In this document: positions 1 through 7,402 of the stretch, one piece after another | How the letters are laid out: every line of letters begins with the position of its first letter | Numbering within the stretch: the first letter of the stretch is position 1 | Origin: Shewanella pealeana ATCC 700345 | Lineage (GTDB): Bacteria > Pseudomonadota > Gammaproteobacteria > Enterobacterales > Shewanellaceae | Assembly: GCF_000018285.1 (NCBI RefSeq) | Contig: NC_009901.1 | Span: 3,719,001 to 3,783,000 of the forward strand | DNA length: 64,000 bases | Direction of reading: 5' to 3' | The notes under the pieces: model-generated | What the model was told of the DNA's origin: nothing | Databases searched by the model: none | What the model saw: only the letters and a program-made list of their open reading frames with translations | Translations under genes and position numbers: made by a program

Positions 1-1
1 G

Positions 2-1702
2 TCACTGATGCTAGAAAAATTGATCCGAGGTTATAAGTTCCGCTACAAGGTCGATGTAAATGATGTACTAGTTACGACAAAAGGGCTGGGGTTTGAACGC
101 CATTACCTGCCTCATCTGCCTCATTTACCGCTATTTATTGAGACGAGAATGAATTCGGACTCGAATGCTCCGCAGCAACTCATCATCAGTCATAAATTAC
201 TCAGTCGTGATAACCAAGCTATTAGTGAATATTTCAAAGATGAAGACAATATTTGTCAGCTAAGCAGCTTTCTCACCCCCGCTAGACTGAAGCGCATTAT
301 AGACTCTGTTGATGATAGCCAGCACTGTCTGTTCTTCTGCTTCACCTTCACAGCCCAAGGGGCGAAATTCTTTTACTCTGCAAGCTTAGCAGAGTTAAAT
401 TCTCGAGATTTGTTAGCACTGTTTTTAAGTTTTGGCGCCGCTAAGCCTAGTTTTAGGGTATTTAAGATTGCAAAACAAGCTGTCGACCATCAACAATCCT
501 ATAAAGCCAGTATTTTACCTGGTGATGAAGGCCGCTATTCCGCGCTCACAGAAACCCAGCTAAGTGCTTTTAGCCATGCACTACAAGTCATAGATATGAC
601 TCCACTAAAGGCTGATGAGCAGTACCAATGCTGGGCCCAAATAAACCGAGATGCAAAAAATCAAGCCAGTGTTAATGAGTTAAAAATCTTTGGCCAAAAA
701 AAGGTCTCTCAACACAGTATAAAGCTGATCTCGCTGCAGTTTAGTGAGCGACGCAATGAATCCCGCTTTGCCTTTAAAACCGCAGTAATGCTTAGCCAAG
801 GTAAGCAGAGCATGGCCGCAAGCACAGATGATATTTCAAGCCGAGGCTTGAAGCTTAGCGTCACAACACCGGTGAATTTTGATGAAGCTGAACCCATTTT
901 AATCAGCTTCCCTAAATTACAGCCCCTTGCAGGTAAAACCTCATTAGCTTCACTGCCTTACCGATTGATCCGTACCCGTAAAAACGGCATCACCTTACAC
1001 CTCGCGGCGCAAGTCGGTCACACGCCTCATGTCGGCGTCGAGTTTTTAAATCGATTGATAGAGCATAACCGTGAGAAACTTGAGAAACTCACCGAAAATA
1101 ACCATAACGTCAAAGAGCTCGCCGATGGCATGAAAAATATCGCCATGCGAAAACTGGCTTCCGTCCCCTACTATCTTGAGCGCACGGTAAAATCGGCTTA
1201 TATATCGACCCTAGGCATTGGCACCGAACAAAATCATATTGCCAACATCTTTGCCTCTCAAAGCGATAATACATTAGCTTACAATCTGGCTCCTTTGCTT
1301 AATGACGGTAAGTTGAAGCGAGACTTCATCACACCCATGCGCTCCATGAAGCCACAAAATGGCTTATCCTATTTTGAAATATTCGTGCAGATCTCCCGTA
1401 TGTCACAAGGGCAGATAAAAGTGCGCTGCATCAGTGATTGTGATCTGAGAGAACGTTCACAGCAACTTAGCTTTATTCAACGCAGTCAAGAGCTTGGTGA
1501 GTTTATGGCGTTAAGGGTGTATCGCGGCGCCACAGGTAAACCTGACTTAAATTACATTCGCCGGGAACGGGAGTACATCAATATTCACTCTCCCCATAAA
1601 GGGAAGAAATTAGAAGGGCAGCTTTGGAATATCATTGGAGTGGGCGAATTTTTGAATGTCACCCAAGAGGTCACACTGCGATTTCCTGAGTTACTTTCCT
1701 GA
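2..1702 (+). CDS. PilZ-domain protein, C-terminal part (5' end outside window)
   Basis: The reading frame is open to the left edge: the two codons before the first ATG (position 8) are sense codons and no ribosome site can be seen. From memory, Shewanella homologues are much longer (about 770-800 residues) with the RGYKFRYKVDVNDVL segment in mid-protein, so this is probably the C-terminal two thirds. Counting from the ATG, residues about 247-253 carry the RxxxR half of the PilZ c-di-GMP motif (RRNESR) and about 275-281 the DxSxxG half (DISSRG), so nucleotide binding is plausible. No membrane segment is obvious, so it is likely a cytoplasmic c-di-GMP effector. The function of the flanking regions is unknown. 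The stop codon lies inside a 13-bp tandem repeat. Confidence 0.85.
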   Translation, partial: SLMLEKLIRGYKFRYKVDVNDVLVTTKGLGFERHYLPHLPHLPLFIETRMNSDSNAPQQLIISHKLLSRDNQAISEYFKDEDNICQLSSFLTPARLKRIIDSVDDSQHCLFFCFTFTAQGAKFFYSASLAELNSRDLLALFLSFGAAKPSFRVFKIAKQAVDHQQSYKASILPGDEGRYSALTETQLSAFSHALQVIDMTPLKADEQYQCWAQINRDAKNQASVNELKIFGQKKVSQHSIKLISLQFSERRNESRFAFKTAVMLSQGKQSMAASTDDISSRGLKLSVTTPVNFDEAEPILISFPKLQPLAGKTSLASLPYRLIRTRKNGITLHLAAQVGHTPHVGVEFLNRLIEHNREKLEKLTENNHNVKELADGMKNIAMRKLASVPYYLERTVKSAYISTLGIGTEQNHIANIFASQSDNTLAYNLAPLLNDGKLKRDFITPMRSMKPQNGLSYFEIFVQISRMSQGQIKVRCISDCDLRERSQQLSFIQRSQELGEFMALRVYRGATGKPDLNYIRREREYINIHSPHKGKKLEGQLWNIIGVGEFLNVTQEVTLRFPELLS

Positions 1703-1720
1703 GTTACTTTCCTGAGTTAC
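1682..1720. repeat. 13-bp tandem repeat across a stop codon
   Basis: Three perfect head-to-tail copies of TTTCCTGAGTTAC (1682-1694, 1695-1707, 1708-1720) are followed by a degenerate fourth copy. The stop codon of the PilZ-domain gene (1700-1702) is inside the second copy. Because 13 is not a multiple of 3, gain or loss of a copy that moved the stop would change the last residues of the protein. Confidence 0.9.
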
Positions 1721-1793
1721 TTTCTAAGTTATTAGAGTTGAGCCGCCGCTAACCAAGTCACGTGTACAGGCAACTTGGCATTATGCAATAACC

Positions 1794-2255
1794 CTAAGAC
1801 TTAGGATGCGGCTTGTGTTTTATGACTCTGTACATATAACCCACAACGACTAAGTTAATCATTAACACCGCAGCCGTGACTAGATTAGGTTTAGCGAATA
1901 GCTCATAGGCCTCAAATGGCAGATAGATCCCACCACTTAATAATGCAAACCACTCTGTCCACACTAGGCTATGCCATAATCCATAGGCTTCGATAAAACG
2001 TACGCCGGCGTAAAGTAAGGCCCCCGCTATCACCAAGTTGATATTAGCCTCTGTCACCTTGCCAGCCTGTGTCATCACCTCCTGCACCAAGTGATTAGCA
2101 GGGTTTAAGTGAGAGTGCCGCAGTAACTCTTCCACCACCATCTGAATATCCTGCCCTGCGAGTTTATGCAGTCCAAAGACAACCAATACCGATATAACAC
2201 CTTTCGTGGCCTCTAGAAGTGCGATGGCTTTTAAGCCTTTGTTAACTGATGACAT
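1794..2255 (-). CDS. DUF2127 family small membrane protein
   Basis: A 153-residue protein with about four hydrophobic segments: an N-terminal one near residues 10-28, two in the middle and one near 128-144 (AAVLMINLVVVGYMY). The pattern, including RFIEAYGLW and a basic C-terminal end, matches the DUF2127 family of inner-membrane proteins, whose function is unknown. It stands alone on the minus strand, converging with the PilZ-domain gene and divergent from the DedA gene. I recognise the family from its sequence pattern, so the call is good for the family but says nothing about activity. Confidence 0.75.
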   Translation of the reverse strand: MSSVNKGLKAIALLEATKGVISVLVVFGLHKLAGQDIQMVVEELLRHSHLNPANHLVQEVMTQAGKVTEANINLVIAGALLYAGVRFIEAYGLWHSLVWTEWFALLSGGIYLPFEAYELFAKPNLVTAAVLMINLVVVGYMYRVIKHKPHPKS

Positions 2256-2675
2256 GAGATCCTTTAGGGCTTGCTATGCAGCTCTCTAGCTATTAAATAG
2301 TGTGAACCTTTAATTTTACGCTTTTTTACAATGCTTGAGAGCCTCATTAATTACCTTTAATGATGCACAACCTTCTCTACAATTTTTACCATGATATGCT
2401 ACTAAGGCTGGCTAATCCCAGCCACAAAGGTGACCAATAAACAGTCTTCCATTAATTAATGATGAACCCAAGATGTATTTTTATTAATGAAAGAGAATAG
2501 TTAATTAGCGCAGATAACTCCTGAGGTATAGTGCTAACTAAGGCGATTTATGTCTATAAATCGACGGTGTTTAGCGACGCTTTTGTCACTTATAACACCA
2601 CGAGTAGCAACTCTCTCAAGCCTCTGCCACATAAGCATTTGCCTTGAGTACTATGCCCCTTTAGGAACACCAACA
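2256..2675. other. Divergent intergenic region (about 420 bp)
   Basis: AT-rich spacer between the DUF2127 gene and the DedA gene, expected to hold both promoters. It contains one short hairpin (GGCTGG at 2406-2411 with CCAGCC at 2418-2423). The DedA frame is open back to 2550, but that extension does not look like protein of this family. I could not place convincing -35/-10 pairs or an operator. Confidence 0.4.
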
Positions 2676-3407
2676 ATGCTAGATTCATTTGTCTCCGTCA
2701 TTACAGCCCTATGGCAACAAGACTTCGCTTCACTGCAAAGCCCTGGCAGCGCAACCATGATATACGTTTGCGTTTTCACCTTAATCTGGTTAGAGAGTGC
2801 ATTTCTTCCCGCAGCCCCCATGCCCTGTGATAGTGTTGTGATACTCTCCGGCAGCCTAGCCGCTGCTGGAATCATCAGTTTCCCTACGGTATTTGCCGCT
2901 TTAGTCATTGCTGGCGCAACAGGGAGCTGGCTAGCTTTCATTCAAGGTCGATGGTTACACAGACTACCTAAAATACAGCGTTGGATCGATGCCGTACCAG
3001 AAAATCGTATGAAAACGGTTGATACTTTACTTAACAAACACGGATTATTAGCCCTGTTTACCGCGCGCTTTATTCCTGTTGTGCGCCCATTATTACCATT
3101 AATGATGGGGCTTCATATTAAGAAAGTAACTAGTTTTCACTACTTTGCCTGGTTGAGCGCCGCTATTTGGGTTACGTTACTGCTCGGTTTTGGCTACGCA
3201 CTATCCTTCCTGCCTGAAAACATCGCGCGGGTCGTCACTATGGCGCTAATCATAGCCCCATTCGTGACGCTAGCTATCGCTATAGTAAGCCTATTGAGCC
3301 GCTTTATTATTAAGAAAAGACGGATGAAGAAATTACCGGTCGCAGAGCTCATACAAGAAACGGTGCTTGCAAAGCCAGTCACACCACTAAAGAAAACCGC
3401 TAAGTAA
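2676..3407 (+). CDS. DedA family (VTT domain) membrane protein
   Basis: The ATG at 2676 was chosen over the upstream in-frame ATG at 2550: it has an AGGA ribosome site about nine bases upstream and gives a typical DedA N-terminus and a length of 243 residues. The motif FTARFIPVVRPLLP is the conserved basic/proline signature of the SNARE-associated (VTT) domain, placed between hydrophobic segments. DedA proteins are inner-membrane proteins linked to undecaprenyl-phosphate or phospholipid translocation and to membrane-potential maintenance. Which lipid this one handles cannot be read from sequence. A basic C-terminal tail (KKRRMKK) should be cytoplasmic. An intrinsic terminator follows directly. 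Confidence 0.85.
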   Translation: MLDSFVSVITALWQQDFASLQSPGSATMIYVCVFTLIWLESAFLPAAPMPCDSVVILSGSLAAAGIISFPTVFAALVIAGATGSWLAFIQGRWLHRLPKIQRWIDAVPENRMKTVDTLLNKHGLLALFTARFIPVVRPLLPLMMGLHIKKVTSFHYFAWLSAAIWVTLLLGFGYALSFLPENIARVVTMALIIAPFVTLAIAIVSLLSRFIIKKRRMKKLPVAELIQETVLAKPVTPLKKTAK

Positions 3408-3417
3408 CTCTTGGCTT

Positions 3418-3448
3418 CTGGCCCTGTATCTAACAGGGCCAGTTTGAA
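3418..3448 (+). terminator. Intrinsic terminator after the DedA gene
   Basis: A perfect 10-bp stem, CTGGCCCTGT (3418-3427) with ACAGGGCCAG (3433-3442), a five-base loop and a short T run (TTT at 3443-3445), 11 bp past the stop codon. Confidence 0.7.
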
Positions 3449-3683
3449 TTCAGCCTGTTATGGCATGCTTTATCTCCAACTATTTATTACCTAATTCCCC
3501 TGTTTGATTTCAACCTAGGCCTGTGAGCCGAATCAGCTAAATTATGATTTCGCCAAGCTAGAGCTAGAACCATCGCAAATAATATCCGGCCCTTGCCTCC
3601 AAACCGAATACCCAAACTGCATACCAAAGTAAAGCCTGTTAACTCGAATCTGATTTAGATCCACAAAACCACGAGATATAAAA
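3449..3683. other. Convergent spacer without recognised features
   Basis: Part of the 389-bp gap between the DedA gene and the convergent sulfatase gene. Apart from the two terminators at its ends I see no gene, repeat or operator in it. Confidence 0.4.
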
Positions 3684-3711
3684 AAACCGTGAGGCATAAG
3701 CCACACGGTTT
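3678..3711 (-). terminator. Intrinsic terminator of the sulfatase gene
   Basis: The stem AAACCGTG (3684-3691) with CACGGTTT (3704-3711) encloses a smaller GGC/GCC stem. Read on the minus strand it ends in a run of seven T. It lies 85 bp past the stop of the sulfatase gene. Confidence 0.75.
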
Positions 3712-3796
3712 CTTGTTCAGTAACTAATACAGTTGCTCTTCACTGTAGTTCACCCAGCTAATTCATTACGGGCTCAATAAGCTCCACAGCCGATTT

Positions 3797-5632
3797 TTAC
3801 TCCAGGTAACGTCTCATCAACTCATAAGCTTGGTTTAACTGCTGAAAATCAGGCTTACCTTCTTTAGGGCGATTGTGTCTATCCATATACTGATAACCGC
3901 CTTGGGCGCCAGAAACATGCAAAATACTGCTTTCGTTAACTAAGGCATAATCACTGTAACTTGCAAGAATAAGCCACTTGCGTCTATCCGCATTCTGCTC
4001 AAACAAGTTATAGCCAGCTGTATAGTTTTCTGCAGGCCCTGTAGCGCCTAAGTAGTTTTGCATCAGCGTAGGAACTAAATCCATATGGTCAGTAAAGTAT
4101 TGATTCACTCCAGGCTTAAGATCGGCGCCAAACATGATAAAAGGCACTTTTATTTGAGGGTCGGTAAAATTACCGTTATGTCCCCAAAAATTTTGCTTGT
4201 TGTCGTTGATTTCCTGACCATGATCACCGGTGATCACCACTAATGTATTGGCCAACTCTCCCGACTCTTTGAGCTGAGTGAGTACTTTGCCTATCAGTGA
4301 ATCATTAAAGTTCACACTGGTATTGTAGCGGTTAAGAATTGGCAGCCTATCGGTATCATTATCGATGCTTAAATAATCCATTCGAGACACTTGTGGCTCA
4401 AATTTGTTCGGGTAATCCTCTGGAAAATCATATCCATGGGGAGAATCATAGAATAAAAATGAGAACGCTGGTCGCGTAGGATCTTTATGTTTATCCCATT
4501 CGAGCCACTGTTGAGTGATCTCAATGTCTCTGCTTGGCTTGGTCTCGCCTTTTGAACGTACTCTTAGATCCGGTACATGAACAAAAACCGTCTCATCAAA
4601 CTCTGGTTTTAATAGGTGCGCAGAAGAAAAAATACCTAGCTGATAATCCAGCTGCTGCATTCTATCCATAATAATTGGCGATTCGCGATTACGATAAAAA
4701 CTATGCCAATAGGTGGCTGGTAAGCCATAAAATAAGCCAAATATTCCTGCACGAGTCGCATTACCAGTAGAGTAATGCTGCTTAAACACCTGACCATCTT
4801 GAGCGTACTGCCAAATATTTGGGGTTACTTCCGCGCTAAAACTATCGTGACGCCAAGAATCAATCACAATAAAGAGAACGTTAGTGGGCGTGACCTGCTG
4901 ATAACTTATTGGTGCTAAAGGGTAAGATAAATTTCCCTTATTATCGATTTTCAGCTTATTTTGCTGAGCCAATTCAGCTTCATTCACTAAACCATACTTA
5001 AGCATTAACCGGTTGGCTGTCGCGGGGTAAAACAGCGGTAAGAAGCGACTAAAGTTGGTAATTGAATTTACAGCATTAGCACTTGCCCATATATGGATGA
5101 TGTGCGTAGTAAGCACACACAAGAAAAGTAGGTACGCAAGATAGCGGCCAGCCAGCCTGAGTCGGTTTCCTCCACGAGTCAATATCAACCAATAGAGTCC
5201 ACATTGCAGCGCTAATGTCAGCAATACCATAGATGCGCCAAACAGGTAATTTGCCACCGAGAACTCGACGATGCCACCGGAGAAAATCATTTCAACCAGT
5301 ACAGGTTGAATATGAAAGCGATACTGGGCAAAAACCTGAGTATCACCATATAAGGTAATCAGTGCTAAAGTAAAAATAACCGATGTTGATAACAATCTAA
5401 CCTGAGTCGATTTAATCAAGCTAAGCGGCAAACTAAACAAGCCTAACAGTCCTGCAAGTAAGCCCATCTGCCCAGCTGTAGCAATGACGATATAACTCCA
5501 GTCTAGAGAGGTCAGGTTAGCAGGAAGGTAATCCAAGTAACTCACAGATAACACTATAAATATCAAGCTATTGATTAGTGTTAGCACAGCGTGAGATTTC
5601 ATTCGTGCGCGTAAAGGTAACATTTTCACCAT
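3797..5632 (-). CDS. YejM/PbgA-like inner-membrane sulfatase-fold protein (DUF3413)
   Basis: A 611-residue protein with five hydrophobic segments in the first ~190 residues (DUF3413 type), followed by a periplasmic sulfatase/alkaline-phosphatase fold beginning near VLFIVIDSWRHDSF and containing VVITGDHGQE and WGHNGNF. This is the layout of E. coli YejM (PbgA/LapC, 586 residues), which senses periplasmic lipopolysaccharide and restrains LapB-FtsH degradation of LpxC. Whether it has any hydrolase activity is unclear, since YejM itself acts mainly as a regulator. FtsH is also encoded in this window, but far away. Several closely spaced Met codons occur at the N-terminus (residues 1, 4 and 11), so the exact start is uncertain. 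It forms a single-gene unit with its own terminator. Confidence 0.8.
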   Translation of the reverse strand: MVKMLPLRARMKSHAVLTLINSLIFIVLSVSYLDYLPANLTSLDWSYIVIATAGQMGLLAGLLGLFSLPLSLIKSTQVRLLSTSVIFTLALITLYGDTQVFAQYRFHIQPVLVEMIFSGGIVEFSVANYLFGASMVLLTLALQCGLYWLILTRGGNRLRLAGRYLAYLLFLCVLTTHIIHIWASANAVNSITNFSRFLPLFYPATANRLMLKYGLVNEAELAQQNKLKIDNKGNLSYPLAPISYQQVTPTNVLFIVIDSWRHDSFSAEVTPNIWQYAQDGQVFKQHYSTGNATRAGIFGLFYGLPATYWHSFYRNRESPIIMDRMQQLDYQLGIFSSAHLLKPEFDETVFVHVPDLRVRSKGETKPSRDIEITQQWLEWDKHKDPTRPAFSFLFYDSPHGYDFPEDYPNKFEPQVSRMDYLSIDNDTDRLPILNRYNTSVNFNDSLIGKVLTQLKESGELANTLVVITGDHGQEINDNKQNFWGHNGNFTDPQIKVPFIMFGADLKPGVNQYFTDHMDLVPTLMQNYLGATGPAENYTAGYNLFEQNADRRKWLILASYSDYALVNESSILHVSGAQGGYQYMDRHNRPKEGKPDFQQLNQAYELMRRYLE

Positions 5633-5806
5633 TCCAGCTCGTCTCCCTTACCATACTAGGAAACATGAAAAGCGCGGAGTCTAACCACTCACCCTCCACA
5701 AATACGTGACAAAGTTCACAATTACTCTAACTAGAAATTAATTGACCACATCAAAAGCCATAATTACCACGCCAAGTCTGTTTAAGAGGCCGTTGAAAAA
5801 TTAATA

Positions 5807-5839
5807 GAAAAAGAATAGCGGCCCAAAAGAGCCGCTATT
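5807..5839 (-). terminator. Intrinsic terminator of the phsA-psrB-psrC operon
   Basis: The stem AATAGCGGC (5814-5822) with GCCGCTATT (5831-5839) has an eight-base loop. On the minus strand it is followed by CTTTTTC. It is placed 35 bp past the psrC stop, before the sulfatase gene begins. Confidence 0.75.
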
Positions 5840-5873
5840 TTTGATTAACACTTTAGGATAAAACCACTAGCGA

Positions 5874-6821
5874 TTAGCTAATATAGCTCTGCCCTGCGTA
5901 AACAACGAAGTGTCTCAATGCCAGTACGCCAAGAATAGTGCTGCACGATACCGTGATTAAGAAGCCTTTGGTGTGACGCCACGCCTTAGGTGCAATCGTG
6001 CTGGCAAGCACTGGCACCACTAGACCTAAGCCCACGACACCAATCCAAAATACACTGGCCCAAGTTCCTGTAGTAATTGCCGCCGTCGCCGCCTGCGCAG
6101 CAGGGCCTGAGAAGTTAAGCCCCACAAACAGTAGCACTAAACAAAGCGCTTCGTTAAAGGCTACAGGGTATTCGATGCGGTGCACTTGCTCTATACAGTC
6201 TGATTCTTTCTTACTGAAGAACAAAGTTGCCACTAAGATATTACCCGCTGACCCCACTGACAAAGCAGAAGCCAGGAACAATGCTGGCAGTACAGCAGTG
6301 TTCAAGATTGGGTAGCTAATCATCGCCGACAACAAGAAGCCTGTGTATACACCGACACCAAGACCCAGAGCGAAAATCAGCTTATTTAGACTATTTTCTA
6401 CCTGACGGCAAACCTTTAGCGTCCCCGCAAGCCAAGGCGCGTATTGCAGAACTTGTTTTTCAAATACCAGCGCCGCAAACACAAACACTAACGGAATATA
6501 AACTAAGAGTGCGATAACACCCCACGCCATCACAGAGGTTAGGTTGTAATTGAGCAGGATATGATAAAACTCAAATGGTTTAGTCAAATCCAGTACCAGC
6601 AGCGCCATACCTAAACAGATAGCAACTGGGCCAATTACCGCCGCAGCCTTAATTACAGGTAAGCCTTCGGTCGGCTGCCCACGACTCTGCTTGTACCACT
6701 TGAGCCCTATCGCCACCAGCATTGAGCCAGCAGATAAGCCCGCCATAAACAAATACACCGCGATGATCCAGTTCCAAACTACCGGATCGTATTGCTCCAT
6801 AGAGCCCCAGATATTGTTCAT
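5874..6821 (-). CDS. psrC: Polysulfide/thiosulfate reductase membrane anchor, NrfD/PsrC family
   Basis: A 315-residue integral membrane protein with eight or nine hydrophobic helices, starting with YLFMAGLSAGSMLVAIGL, the signature first helix of the NrfD/PsrC family. These subunits bind menaquinol at the periplasmic side and pass electrons to the ferredoxin subunit of the complex. The ATG overlaps the psrB stop by four bases (ATGA), implying translational coupling. Together with PsrB and PhsA it makes a complete catalytic-subunit, iron-sulfur-subunit and anchor trio. The NrfD family is shared by several anaerobic reductases, so the sulfur substrate is inferred from the catalytic subunit and the neighbouring regulators. 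Confidence 0.88.
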   Translation of the reverse strand: MNNIWGSMEQYDPVVWNWIIAVYLFMAGLSAGSMLVAIGLKWYKQSRGQPTEGLPVIKAAAVIGPVAICLGMALLVLDLTKPFEFYHILLNYNLTSVMAWGVIALLVYIPLVFVFAALVFEKQVLQYAPWLAGTLKVCRQVENSLNKLIFALGLGVGVYTGFLLSAMISYPILNTAVLPALFLASALSVGSAGNILVATLFFSKKESDCIEQVHRIEYPVAFNEALCLVLLFVGLNFSGPAAQAATAAITTGTWASVFWIGVVGLGLVVPVLASTIAPKAWRHTKGFLITVSCSTILGVLALRHFVVYAGQSYIS

Positions 6822-7390
6822 GCTTTGATCCCTCCTTTACGGCTAGGAATGCGGTAGACACGTGGCTCAGTGCCAAGGTTTACCTTCTGTTGGTAGTGAT
6901 TTTTTGTGTCTAGCACTTTGCGCACTTCCGATGTCATGTCATTGGCATCACCAAACACCAGTGCTTGGGTTGGGCAAACCGTGACACAAGCAGGCTCTTC
7001 ACCTCGAGCCAAGCGTGTTTCTTTACAGAAATCGCACTTATCAGGCACTCGGGTTTCAGGGTTAATGAAACGCACCTTGTAAGGACAAGCCGCGACACAA
7101 TATAGACAGCCGACACACTTCTTCTCGTTAATCGATACAATGCCGTCATCATTAACATAGGCTGCGCCGGTTGGACACACCTTAACGCAAGGCGCGTTTT
7201 CACACTGCTCACAAGAGACGCGGTTATACTTAAAATGTAGGTGCGGGAAGTTGCCGTAAGGCCCCTCAATTCTCACCTGAATACGAGTCACCGACTCAGG
7301 CACATTGTTTTCACTACGGCAAGCCACGTTACAAGCCTGACAGCCAATGCACTTGTTTTCATCGTGCACGAGAACATAACGCTTAGTCAT
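6818..7390 (-). CDS. psrB: Four-cluster ferredoxin subunit (PsrB/PhsB type)
   Basis: A 190-residue electron-transfer subunit with 16 cysteines in four ferredoxin-like groups: residues 14/17/20/24, 60/63/68/72, 92/95/98/102 and 119/122/135/139, the DMSO-reductase-family B-subunit pattern for four [4Fe-4S] clusters. It would carry electrons from PsrC to the molybdenum subunit. It has no signal peptide of its own, as expected for a subunit carried across the membrane by its Tat-targeted partner. It starts 12 bp after phsA and overlaps psrC by four bases, so the three genes form one operon. Confidence 0.9.
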   Translation of the reverse strand: MTKRYVLVHDENKCIGCQACNVACRSENNVPESVTRIQVRIEGPYGNFPHLHFKYNRVSCEQCENAPCVKVCPTGAAYVNDDGIVSINEKKCVGCLYCVAACPYKVRFINPETRVPDKCDFCKETRLARGEEPACVTVCPTQALVFGDANDMTSEVRKVLDTKNHYQQKVNLGTEPRVYRIPSRKGGIKA

Positions 7391-7402
7391 AATTAACTCC
7401 GA

